Below are positions 1 through 7,850 of a stretch of 54,605 nucleotides of DNA, piece by piece (position 1 is the stretch's first letter; each line of letters opens with the position of its first letter). The notes under the pieces are model-generated. The model was not told the DNA's origin, did not search any database, and saw only the letters and a program-made list of their open reading frames with translations. The stretch lies in contig CASEKF010000001.1 of assembly GCA_949288455.1 (NCBI GenBank), positions 1 to 54,605 of the forward strand, written 5' to 3'. A program made the position numbers and the translations under genes. The stretch comes from an uncultured bacterium (GTDB taxonomy: Bacteria > Vulcanimicrobiota > CADAWZ01).

Positions 1-1
1 A

Positions 2-61
2 GAAAAACAGCAAGCCGCGATGGGAAGAACAACCGTAAGAAAAAGCGACACAGATTCATAA
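2..61 (+). CDS. Possible 3' end of a gene running in from upstream
   Basis: One frame is open from the window edge to a TAA at 59-61 and would encode about 19 residues, ending in a short basic and polar tail (VRKSDTDS). Another frame is also open for 11 codons, so the choice is not certain. There is too little sequence to name a product. Confidence 0.2.
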   Translation, partial: EKQQAAMGRTTVRKSDTDS

Positions 62-291
62 TTCATCGAAAAAACAGCCTATATACTTAAATAATATGGA
101 GAAAAATTCGACAGATAAAAAAAAAACCTTTTAACAGACTCAGGGGACTCTCCATGGAGGAGAAAAAAAGAGAAAACCGAAAAAATTACATAAAAACCAT
201 AACATTTTAAGCGTCAACAAAAAGTAAGAAATATAATAAGTTGCTTCCAGTCGGGTTATAGATAGTCTCTTAAAAACTGTTTGGGGTAAAA

Positions 292-1671
292 ATGGAAAAC
301 AATTTTAATTTATTTAAAAAATTGATGGAACAAGAAAATATGCCTCCGCTTGCAATAGAAATTTTTAGAAGGCATTACGATTACCTTGTTAGCGGGAAAA
401 ATTTTCTCATACGAGACAAAGATATAACCCCTCTTATCGAACTTCCGGAGTTGGAAGCCATAAAAAATAAATTCACTTCAAACCTCAACTCTTATATTCA
501 GAAAACCGTCATAATTAAATTAAACGGCGGACTTGGAACAAGTATGGGCATGGAAAAGGCCAAATCTCTGATCCATGCAAAAGACGGAGTTTCTTTTTTA
601 GACATCATCGCAAATCAAGCTATGCAGAACTCGCAGAAACTCATTTTAATGGACAGCTTCGCGACTTATAAAGATTCTAAAAAAAAGTTAGACTCGCTAA
701 TGCCTGAACAACACGACATAATAAGACATTTTATTCAGCATAAGATTCCTAAAGTAAACCGGCTTGATTTAACGCCTGTAAAATGGCCTAATAATCCCGT
801 CTTAGAATGGTGCCCTCCCGGTCATGGCGATATATATACGGCGTTTATAACTACGGGAATACTTGACAAATTGCTGAATTTAGGCGTCGACTATGCGTTT
901 ATATCGAACGCGGATAATTTAGGAGCGGTTATGGAACCGGCCATACCGGCGTATATGGATACAAAAAAAATACCGTTCGTAATGGAAGTGTCGGAAAGAG
1001 CTCAGGAAGATAGAAAAGGCGGCCATATAGCTAAGAACCGAAACGGACAAATACTCTTGAGAGAACTGGCTCAGTGTCCTGAAAAGGATATCGATTCGTT
1101 TCAAAATATCAAAAAGTACTGTTTTTTTAACACGAATAGTATCTGGATATCGTTAAAAGATCTCAAAAAAGAAATGGAAGCGCATAACAATATTCTGGGA
1201 CTGCCTCTAATCGTAAATAAAAAAACTGTAGATCCGAGAGAGCCCGCGTCCACGCCCGTATATCAACTTGAGACGGCTATGGGATGCGCAATATCCATCT
1301 TTTCAGGAGCGCAAGCCGTAGTAGTTCCAAGAAGCAGATTTAGACCGGTGAAAACTACTAATGATCTCGTCCTGTTACGTTCGGATCTTTACAGACTAAC
1401 AAAATCGCACACGATAGAAAAAACGATTAAGAGAGAAAAACTCCCGTTTATAGATCTCGATCAAAAATATTACAAACGCATCGACCATCTTCAGGCAAGA
1501 TTTCCTGAAGGCATACCGTCTTTAAAAAAATGTTTTTCTCTAAAAATCACAGGAGACGTAATCGTTCCGGCAAATATTATCTTAAAAGGAGACGTCGCCA
1601 TAACAAACACGCAGGGAATTCAAAAGCGGCTTCCCGAAAACGTTTGCATAGAAGGAAACTATATTATTTAG
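292..1671 (+). CDS. UTP--glucose-1-phosphate uridylyltransferase, eukaryote-like UGP2 type
   Basis: Makes UDP-glucose from UTP and glucose 1-phosphate in the cytoplasm. The 459-residue protein carries the UDPGP-family landmarks: LNGGLGTSMGMEKAKS at about 77-92 (nucleotide-binding loop), WCPPGHGDIY at 173-182, NADNLGA at 206-212, FFNTNSIWI at 278-286 and RFRPVKTTNDL at 349-359. A C-terminal stretch of short hydrophobic repeats fits the beta-helix of this family. It is the UGP2 type of eukaryotes and scattered bacteria, not the usual bacterial GalU, which is about 300 residues. Length matches full-size UGP2 enzymes. The ribosome-binding site is weak (TTGGGGTAAAA just before ATG). A TerD-like gene starts 15 bases after its stop, so the two are probably co-transcribed. 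With glgC and rfbA it gives this window three glucose-1-phosphate nucleotidylyltransferase classes. Family assignment is firm; substrate preference is inferred. Confidence 0.9.
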   Translation: MENNFNLFKKLMEQENMPPLAIEIFRRHYDYLVSGKNFLIRDKDITPLIELPELEAIKNKFTSNLNSYIQKTVIIKLNGGLGTSMGMEKAKSLIHAKDGVSFLDIIANQAMQNSQKLILMDSFATYKDSKKKLDSLMPEQHDIIRHFIQHKIPKVNRLDLTPVKWPNNPVLEWCPPGHGDIYTAFITTGILDKLLNLGVDYAFISNADNLGAVMEPAIPAYMDTKKIPFVMEVSERAQEDRKGGHIAKNRNGQILLRELAQCPEKDIDSFQNIKKYCFFNTNSIWISLKDLKKEMEAHNNILGLPLIVNKKTVDPREPASTPVYQLETAMGCAISIFSGAQAVVVPRSRFRPVKTTNDLVLLRSDLYRLTKSHTIEKTIKREKLPFIDLDQKYYKRIDHLQARFPEGIPSLKKCFSLKITGDVIVPANIILKGDVAITNTQGIQKRLPENVCIEGNYII

Positions 1672-1686
1672 AAAGGCGGAAATTAA

Positions 1687-2283
1687 ATGGGAAACAATCA
1701 AGTGATAGAGCTCAGGCGCGGAAGCAGCCATTGGATAGAAAAAAATCAACCTATCATGGCTACGCTTACTTGGGAAGGAAGAGAAGAAGATCACTCGGGG
1801 GATCTCGACTTCTATTGTTTTTATATAACCAAACAAATGGAAAAATGCGGTAAAATATATTATAAAAATCAAGGCTCCTTCTCAAAACCGCCATACATAA
1901 GTCTGCAAGGAGACAGCGAAGTCGCCGGAACCGAAACTCTACTGATAAACGACAATCCTGATCTTGAGTACGTTCTGCTCGCAATATACAGCGCCGCTGA
2001 AAACGGCAAAGGCAATTTCAGCACATATAAACCTAAGGTGACAATAAGAAACGACGATATAACGGCGTCGATAATTCTGGAAAATACGAATAAAAATTCA
2101 TATTGGGTAGCCGTGGCTCTGCTCGATTTCACTGGCTCAAATATTAAAATAAACGCCTGCGAAACATACGCCGGACCAAGTTTGGAAAGATCTCCGATAC
2201 TTTATAAAAACGGGACTTTCAAAATGAACGCAGGAGACATAGAATTTAAAGCGTTCGATCTTCATTTTAATCAAGAATCATAA
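1687..2283 (+). CDS. TerD-like stress protein
   Basis: 198-residue cytoplasmic protein resembling the TerD/TerA tellurite-resistance and stress-response fold. Visible features are GDLDFYCFY at about 38-46, a YYKNQG turn at 58-63, PPYISLQGD at 68-76, then GTETLLIND at 81-89 and a C-terminal YKNGTFKMNAGDIEFK segment. TerD domains bind calcium through Asp-rich loops, and the GDLD and GD pairs sit where such residues are expected. It has no signal peptide or membrane segment. It follows the UGP2-type gene by 15 bases with its own Shine-Dalgarno (GGCGGA), suggesting one operon. No other ter genes (terB, terC, terZ) are visible nearby, so a tellurite role is not implied. The fold call is moderately sure; the function is unknown. 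Confidence 0.65.
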   Translation: MGNNQVIELRRGSSHWIEKNQPIMATLTWEGREEDHSGDLDFYCFYITKQMEKCGKIYYKNQGSFSKPPYISLQGDSEVAGTETLLINDNPDLEYVLLAIYSAAENGKGNFSTYKPKVTIRNDDITASIILENTNKNSYWVAVALLDFTGSNIKINACETYAGPSLERSPILYKNGTFKMNAGDIEFKAFDLHFNQES

Positions 2284-2298
2284 TAGGCAAACAAAGAT

Positions 2299-2330
2299 AT
2301 CGGCGACAGATTTTTGAATTTGTCGCCGAT
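2299..2330. terminator. Hairpin terminator between convergent genes
   Basis: A 10-bp perfect stem (ATCGGCGACA with TGTCGCCGAT) around a 12-base loop lies between the stops of the TerD-like gene and the converging glycosyltransferase gene. Its right arm touches the last base of the latter's stop codon. Flanking A/T is modest, so it may serve both strands. Confidence 0.6.
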
Positions 2331-3385
2331 TATTTAACGCTCTGCATAAATTTATAAAAAACTTTTTCAAAATAAAACTTAAAACTCTTTCTATTTATTT
2401 CCAATTCTTCGTAAGATTTAGATTTCAAAACATTCAAATAAAAAACGTAATTGTCATATCTTACTTTTTTTAAACAATCCGTCGTTAACTCAGTTCGCAA
2501 AAAGGCTTCTTTCAATTTGTCAAAAAACATATTTTTAAGATTATACGGACAAACTTCGTACCATCCTTTAAGATGCGATATTTTAAAAAGAGCGAAATCA
2601 AAAAACAACTCGTCGAAAACGGAAAACTTCTTCATAAACGTCTCTACGTAATTGACAGAATTAAAAATCCCGAAAATGTACTCTGAATTTCTTATAACGT
2701 CTAACACGGAGCCTCTTCTACCCTGTCTGTAGTTCCTATAATAATATAAAAATTCATCGCAGAACGATATGGAAGAAGCCCGTAGGAACAACTGACAGTT
2801 AAGAGGAAGATCCTCTATCAGAGTATCTTTCTTCTCCGGGAAAAACCAATCGTCATACTTGTTAAACCATAATAACGAAAACATCTTGGAATTAGTGTTG
2901 TCCAAAAGCGCCGCGAAAGCGGCTTTAAGACTCACGACAGAATTCTTGGGATCCGATCCTTTCCTCATAAATCTGGATAAATCCGAGTCGTAAAACGGAA
3001 TCTTATTCTCTCCGTCGTATTCCCAATATTTAAAACAAACTATATCCGACTTATTTGAATCTATATTTTGACAAAGCTTTTCAAATGCTACGCGCTCAAT
3101 CTTATCGTCCGAATCAAGAAAAAAAGCGAACTTTCCGCAAGCATTCGAAAGAGCGTTCTTTCTAGCTAAAGCGGCTCCCAAATTTTCCTGCCTAAAAATC
3201 TTAATTCGTTTATCCTTATCGGCATATCGTTTCAAAATATCATAAGAATTATCTTCGCTTCCATCGTCGACGCATAAAACCTCAAACTCCCGCAACGTTT
3301 GATTTAAAACCGAATCAAGACATTCTTCAAGATAGGCTCCGGAATTATAAACCGGCATAACGACCGAAACGAGAGGATTAATCAT
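2330..3385 (-). CDS. Family 2 glycosyltransferase
   Basis: Transfers a sugar from a nucleotide-sugar donor; acceptor unknown. The N-terminal GT-A domain is clear: PLVSVVMPVYNSG at the start, then CVDDGSEDNS (about residues 38-47) and FFLDSDD (88-94), the metal- and nucleotide-binding DxD region. The remaining ~250 residues are Phe/Tyr-rich and not recognisable, as is common in capsule or O-antigen transferases. No membrane segment is evident. An upstream in-frame start at 3421 exists, but ATG 3385 is preferred: it has AGGGG about 10 bases ahead and starts right at the conserved domain. It lies 38 bases downstream of the ABC exporter on the same strand if the longer frame is used, so the two may form an operon exporting a glycan or lipid-linked product. 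Confidence 0.85.
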   Translation of the reverse strand: MINPLVSVVMPVYNSGAYLEECLDSVLNQTLREFEVLCVDDGSEDNSYDILKRYADKDKRIKIFRQENLGAALARKNALSNACGKFAFFLDSDDKIERVAFEKLCQNIDSNKSDIVCFKYWEYDGENKIPFYDSDLSRFMRKGSDPKNSVVSLKAAFAALLDNTNSKMFSLLWFNKYDDWFFPEKKDTLIEDLPLNCQLFLRASSISFCDEFLYYYRNYRQGRRGSVLDVIRNSEYIFGIFNSVNYVETFMKKFSVFDELFFDFALFKISHLKGWYEVCPYNLKNMFFDKLKEAFLRTELTTDCLKKVRYDNYVFYLNVLKSKSYEELEINRKSFKFYFEKVFYKFMQSVK

Positions 3386-3459
3386 AAAAACGATACCCCT
3401 TCCTGTTTTATTAATAAACATTTTATCCGATTAAAAAAGACCAAAACTAAAAATATTTC

Positions 3460-5274
3460 TCAATTATCGTCTTCTTGTTTAAAGTAAGATTTATAAAGCA
3501 ATTCGTAAAGACCGCCTGACCCCATAAGCTGATGATGAGTTCCTCTCTCGGCGATTCTGCCTTTGTCAAAAACATAGATCATATCCGCCTTTTGAATAGT
3601 GGAAACTCTATGGGCTATTATAATAGTCGTTCTATCCTTAAACAATCGCTCAAGGCTTTCCTGAATAAGCTTTTCGCTTATAGCGTCTACGGAAGAAGTA
3701 GCCTCGTCCAAAATCAATATTTTCGAATTTCTCAAAAGAGCCCGCGCGATAGCTATTCTCTGCCTCTGACCTCCTGAAAGAGAAGATCCTCTTTCTAATA
3801 CCTTAGTATCATATCCGTCAGGCATACTCATAATAAATTCATGAGCGTTCGCGGCTTTAGCCGCTTCTACTACGTCGTCAAAAGAAGCGTCTTCGCAAGC
3901 GTAGGCAATATTATCTCTTATGGTTCCGGTAAAAAGCAAAGTATCTTGGGGCACTACGGATATTTGACTTCTGTAAGAATGCAGATTTGTCTGAGAAATA
4001 TCAACGCCGTCAATTAAAATTTTACCTCCGTCAGGCTCGTATAAACGCGCAAGAAGAGCCGAAGTAGTCGTTTTTCCGCTGCCGCTGTGTCCGACGAAAG
4101 CTATAGTTTTACCCTTTTCAATCTCAAAAGTGAGAGAATTTAAAACCGGAGTTTCCTCTACGTATCTAAAAGAAACGTTTTCAAATTTAATATCGCCTTG
4201 TATGGGAGGCATATCTTTTTTTTCTTCAGACTCTTCGAGAGGAGAATCTAAAATTTCAAATAACCTTTTTGCCGAAACCGCCGACCCGGTAATGGAGGCT
4301 ATGCTTTGAGATATCCTATTCAAAGGATTCGTAGCCATAATCATATAACCCCAGACCTCAAAAATATCGCCTACGGTATAACCTTTTATCCAGTTAAGTC
4401 CAAAAGGAGCCGCTCCGTCCGGTCCGGCTATAATCTGCAGCCCTCCGTAACCTATCGCGCAAGCTATGCCTGCTCCGGCTATAATCTCAACGATAGGAAT
4501 TTGCACCACTTTAAACTTTATAACGTTCATAATATGTTTATATAACGTCAAATTTTCTTTTATAAAACGGCTTACTTCCTTATCCTCCATGGCAAAGCTC
4601 TTCACGGTTCTTATTCCCGATACGGATTCCTCAATTGTATTGTAAATTATGGACATCTGTTTCTGGTTATCGTCAACCGCTCTTTTTACATACTCTGAAA
4701 ACTTCCCGATAGCGACCGCAACTATCGGGCTTATCAATATTACGACGCAACTCATCTGCCAATTACGTACGAACATGAGACAAATGGAGAAAATTAAAAT
4801 AATTATATCGTTTAAAAAATTGATAATTCCAAGACCAAAAACGTCTCCTAATTTATCGGCGTCGTTCGTAATCCTGGTCATAATATCTCCGGTTCTAAAT
4901 TTATCGAAAGTTTTTAGAGGGAGTTTTTGAACATGTTTAAAAACGTCGTTCCTAAGATCTTTAACAGCCTGGTTAACGCCGCATGGCAAAAGATACCCCT
5001 GGAGAAAATAAAAAAGGCCTTTTCCAATCAGAAGTAAAAAAAAGAAAACCAAAACTAACTGAAGAGCTTCCAGAGCCTTCCCCTGCTCTACCGCCGATTT
5101 TCCGGCAAAGATAACGTCGTCCATAATCTTTTTTATAAGAAGCGGCTGCAACAAGGTGAAACCGTTTACAAGGGCGGTGCATACAAAACCGAAAGCTATA
5201 TATCCCCAATATTTTTTCAAATACTTTAAAGCCCTCAACAAAGGCGCGTAATCGCTTTTATTCATTGTAACCAT
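3460..5274 (-). CDS. ABC exporter, fused membrane and ATPase domains (MsbA-like)
   Basis: Half-transporter of the type IV exporter class that works as a homodimer (or heterodimer) in the inner membrane. Six transmembrane helices occupy about residues 22-325, followed by the nucleotide-binding domain: Walker A GHSGSGKTT (395-403), Q-loop VVPQDTLLF, signature LSGGQRQ (499-505), Walker B ILILDE (519-524) and switch His in IIIAHR (about 555). All catalytic residues are intact. Length (604) is typical for MsbA or multidrug/lipid exporters. ATG 5265 (MNKSDYAP) may be the real start, because AAAGG lies only about 2 bases before ATG 5274 but 11 before the second. The glycosyltransferase gene follows on the same strand, suggesting a glycolipid or polysaccharide substrate, but this is inference. 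Confidence 0.9.
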   Translation of the reverse strand: MVTMNKSDYAPLLRALKYLKKYWGYIAFGFVCTALVNGFTLLQPLLIKKIMDDVIFAGKSAVEQGKALEALQLVLVFFFLLLIGKGLFYFLQGYLLPCGVNQAVKDLRNDVFKHVQKLPLKTFDKFRTGDIMTRITNDADKLGDVFGLGIINFLNDIIILIFSICLMFVRNWQMSCVVILISPIVAVAIGKFSEYVKRAVDDNQKQMSIIYNTIEESVSGIRTVKSFAMEDKEVSRFIKENLTLYKHIMNVIKFKVVQIPIVEIIAGAGIACAIGYGGLQIIAGPDGAAPFGLNWIKGYTVGDIFEVWGYMIMATNPLNRISQSIASITGSAVSAKRLFEILDSPLEESEEKKDMPPIQGDIKFENVSFRYVEETPVLNSLTFEIEKGKTIAFVGHSGSGKTTTSALLARLYEPDGGKILIDGVDISQTNLHSYRSQISVVPQDTLLFTGTIRDNIAYACEDASFDDVVEAAKAANAHEFIMSMPDGYDTKVLERGSSLSGGQRQRIAIARALLRNSKILILDEATSSVDAISEKLIQESLERLFKDRTTIIIAHRVSTIQKADMIYVFDKGRIAERGTHHQLMGSGGLYELLYKSYFKQEDDN

Positions 5275-5391
5275 AGCCTTTTAGAAAAAATTAACAATTT
5301 TAAACAAATCAAACCGCAAAATAAATTTCATTTAAAATCCGGACAAAATTCCCTCAAATTACCTGAAAAACTCTCTTTTCTGAATTTGCGC

Positions 5392-5442
5392 AAAAAAAAA
5401 GACTTCAGGTTCAGTCCGCTAAAAGTCTAAACTAACTGAAGC
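5392..5442 (-). terminator. Rho-independent terminator of the EcsC-like gene
   Basis: Read on the minus strand, GGCTTCAGTTAGT pairs with ACTGAACCTGAAGTC (one small bulge) and is followed by nine consecutive T. It lies about 70 bases past the stop of the gene ending at 5511, the expected place. Confidence 0.7.
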
Positions 5443-5510
5443 CTCGAAATATTTAATCTAAAAACGAATCAAACTAACATTGTTAATAACCGTAATCTCC
5501 GAAGTCTGTT

Positions 5511-6398
5511 TTATTTTTTCCTATTCCGAGTTCTATCCGCAGGCTCAGAACGTTTTTCAGTTTTGTCTTCCATGCTTTTTTTACCGTCTTCTTCTTCTTC
5601 TTCGTCTTCGTCGTCTTCGTCTTCGTCTTCCTCGTCTTCTTCTTCGTCTTCGTCGTCTTCTTCTTCGTCTTCTTCTTCGTCTTCGTCGTCTTCTTCTTCG
5701 TCTTCTTCTTCGTCTTCCTCGTCTTCTTCTTCGTCGTCGTTCTCAAACTCTAGTTCCGTTTCAGGAAGTTCTTCTTCTTCCTCGTTATCATCGTCATTGC
5801 CGCCGGCTTCTGAATCAGAAAAATCTTTAGTTCCGATAATCTCGGCGCTATCGGGAAAATAAAAATTTCTAGCGGCGCATCCAACGGCTAAAGTAGCCGA
5901 AAAATTCATTATTCCTCCAGAAAGGGCTCCAAGCATAGGAATAAGCTTTGAAGAAAAAGTTTTCATAAAACTTTTCAATATAAAAGACAACAAAAACGGC
6001 GAGACGCCGGATTCTACTATTTTTCTTATTCCTATTGTTCCAGCTACGGCTCCGGCGGAAACGCCGATACAACCTATGATTTCGTCAAATCTTAAATCGT
6101 CGCTAATATCTTTTCCGGCTAAAACGGCTATTTTTAAAATCATCTTAGCCTGGGCGGCAAACGTAAAGAAAAAATCAGGAGCGGCAAATAAAAGAGGAAG
6201 AGGCCAAGGCAAAACTCCGGTAACGCTTCCGGCCGCGCTGGACGTTAAAGCCGTTTTACGTATCAAAATATCGCATATTTCATAAGACGACAAATCAGGA
6301 TACTCGTCTCTTAAACGTCGAACTTCCAATTGAACGGCTTCTTCGTCAATATTAGAGAAGAAGAAATTCCTCAATATTTTAAATAAATCGTTATTCAC
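5511..6398 (-). CDS. EcsC-like membrane protein with a 51-residue all Asp/Glu run
   Basis: 295 residues in two parts. Residues 1-185 resemble the EcsC/DUF697-type fold: an amphipathic N terminus, then hydrophobic, Gly/Ala/Pro-rich stretches at about 49-95 (ending in the AAPDFFFTFAAQAKM block), 107-124 and 152-176. Residues 221-271 consist only of Asp and Glu, followed by a basic tail (GKKSMEDKTEKR...RNRKK). The acidic run contains an exact 11-residue tandem repeat (EEEDEEEDDED at 230-240 and 241-251), encoded by a 33-base repeat. The start has AAAGGGGG about 12 bases ahead. EcsC-type proteins act at membranes, but their biochemical role is poorly defined; the tail could bind cations or basic proteins. 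Family assignment is by pattern only and tentative; membrane association and the tail are seen directly. Confidence 0.75.
   Translation of the reverse strand: MNNDLFKILRNFFFSNIDEEAVQLEVRRLRDEYPDLSSYEICDILIRKTALTSSAAGSVTGVLPWPLPLLFAAPDFFFTFAAQAKMILKIAVLAGKDISDDLRFDEIIGCIGVSAGAVAGTIGIRKIVESGVSPFLLSFILKSFMKTFSSKLIPMLGALSGGIMNFSATLAVGCAARNFYFPDSAEIIGTKDFSDSEAGGNDDDNEEEEELPETELEFENDDEEEDEEDEEEDEEEDDEDEEEDEEEDDEDEEEDEEDEDEDDEDEEEEEDGKKSMEDKTEKRSEPADRTRNRKK
5586..5738 (-). repeat. Trinucleotide-rich GAA/GAC tract encoding poly(Asp/Glu)
   Basis: About 153 bases made almost only of GAA/GAG/GAC/GAT codons (TCT, TCG and TCC triplets on the plus strand), with an internal 33-base direct repeat. It is a near-perfect polypurine/polypyrimidine stretch, so length change by slippage would keep the reading frame. 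Confidence 0.85.
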
Positions 6399-6509
6399 AA
6401 AAAATTCCCCCTTTCGTTATCTTATCGCATGCTTCGCGCCGCCGCTATGCCGCGCAGAAATTCATATTCCTTAAAATCTAAGCCTTGTTATGACGCCGAA
6501 GAATTAATA

Positions 6510-7841
6510 TCAGCAATCTTCATATTCGTAATATCGCGGAATAACCGTAACTCCGGCGGCAGTTTTATGTCCCAGTTCCAAAATTCTCTTAAAAATTTTC
6601 ACTTTTTTCGTATGTTCAAAATTATACTTTTCAATGTCCTTAATATCATAGTCTATCGGAGGAGTATCCGGTATCCAAGTTTTCTCAGGCGTTAATACGG
6701 TTCCGGCCGGAATTTTAACGTTCTTATCCACGATAACTTTATGAAGAACCGCATGTCTCGCTACGTCGACGTTATCGAAAAGAATTGAATTTGCGATATG
6801 AGAATAACTATTTACTCTAACTTCAGGAGACAGAACGGAATTTTCAACCCATCCCCCCGAAATAATACAACCGTCGCTAACGATGGAGTTAACTGACTGG
6901 CCGTTCCTGTCTCCTCCTGAAAACACAAATTTCGCGGGAGGCATGCTGTCGGTCATCACTCCATAAACAGGCCAGCTTTTATCGTACAGATTAAATACCG
7001 GCTTAACGCCGATTAAGTCCATATTAGATTCAAAATAGCTATCGACCGTTCCGACGTCTCTCCAATATCCTATCTCAGAAGGTTTAATTTCATTTTTCGA
7101 CCATCTATTTGACATAAAGTCATAAACGTAAACGTTCGATTTATCGCACAGACGCGGAATAATATCTTTTCCGAAATCATGACTTGTCTCTTCGTCGCTC
7201 AGAGCAGCGTCATAATTTAACGCTTCTATCAAGGCGTTTTTCTTAAAAATATAATTGCCCATCGACACTAACGCATGATTCGGATCTCCGGGAATAGGCT
7301 TTGGATTTACAGGCTTCTCTTCAAAATTGATCATTCTAAAATTCTCGTCTACCTGTATAACTCCAAAGGAGCAAGCCTTTTCAATAGGATATCTTATAGC
7401 GCATACCGTCAAATCAGCGTCTTTTTCCTCGTGAAAAACGGCCATCTGCCCTATATCCATTTTGTATATATGATCTCCCCCAAATACCGCGACATAATCC
7501 GGAGAAGTCATATATATCTGCATTATATTCTGATAAACGCAATCGGCTGTGCCTCTATACCATGTCGGAGGGTTAGGTCCAAGACAGCGAATAAATTCGC
7601 CGCGCGTTCCGAAACGTCTCCCCCACGCGCTTTCTACATGTTCTACAAGCGAAAAAGATTTATGCTGAGTCAAAACGCATATTTGTTTAACGCCGGAATT
7701 AAAGAAATTTGACAGTACAAAATCTATTATGCGGTATTTTCCGCCGAAAGGCACCGCGGGCTTCGCTCTTATATCGCTCGTAAGAGACTTAAGTCTTCTG
7801 CCTTCGCCGCCCGCCATTATAATACCGAGGATTTTCTTCAT
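6510..7841 (-). CDS. glgC: Glucose-1-phosphate adenylyltransferase (ADP-glucose pyrophosphorylase)
   Basis: Makes ADP-glucose from ATP and glucose 1-phosphate for glycogen synthesis. The 443-residue protein has the full catalytic set: GGEGRRL (11-17), PAVPFGGKYR (28-37), GTADCVYQN (98-105), GGDHIYKMD (121-129, containing the catalytic Asp), FEEKP (173-177, glucose-1-phosphate Lys) and SHDFGKDIIP (220-229). The C-terminal third has the left-handed beta-helix hexapeptide pattern. Start ATG 7841 has a strong AGGAGG at the right distance. It follows a second GlgC-like gene with only 9 bases between them, so the two are co-translated and may form a mixed tetramer. No glycogen synthase or branching enzyme is visible in this window. 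Confidence 0.93.
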   Translation of the reverse strand: MKKILGIIMAGGEGRRLKSLTSDIRAKPAVPFGGKYRIIDFVLSNFFNSGVKQICVLTQHKSFSLVEHVESAWGRRFGTRGEFIRCLGPNPPTWYRGTADCVYQNIMQIYMTSPDYVAVFGGDHIYKMDIGQMAVFHEEKDADLTVCAIRYPIEKACSFGVIQVDENFRMINFEEKPVNPKPIPGDPNHALVSMGNYIFKKNALIEALNYDAALSDEETSHDFGKDIIPRLCDKSNVYVYDFMSNRWSKNEIKPSEIGYWRDVGTVDSYFESNMDLIGVKPVFNLYDKSWPVYGVMTDSMPPAKFVFSGGDRNGQSVNSIVSDGCIISGGWVENSVLSPEVRVNSYSHIANSILFDNVDVARHAVLHKVIVDKNVKIPAGTVLTPEKTWIPDTPPIDYDIKDIEKYNFEHTKKVKIFKRILELGHKTAAGVTVIPRYYEYEDC

Positions 7842-7850
7842 AAAAACCTC

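Noticed and set aside
150-159. CTCCATGGAG short palindrome in the first 290 bases
   Set aside because: Ten bases, no supporting T-run or regulator; expected by chance.
919-1104. Antisense frames inside the UGP2-type gene and other genes
   Set aside because: They lie opposite confident coding sequence, lack ribosome-binding sites and show no family features.
5586-5738. Repeat tract as a CRISPR or phase-variable switch
   Set aside because: Trinucleotide coding tract with no spacers; slippage would stay in frame, so it cannot switch the gene on or off.
5563-5862. Open frame of almost pure Ser opposite the acidic tract (plus strand)
   Set aside because: It is the antisense reading of GAA/GAC codons in the EcsC-like gene and has no ribosome-binding site.
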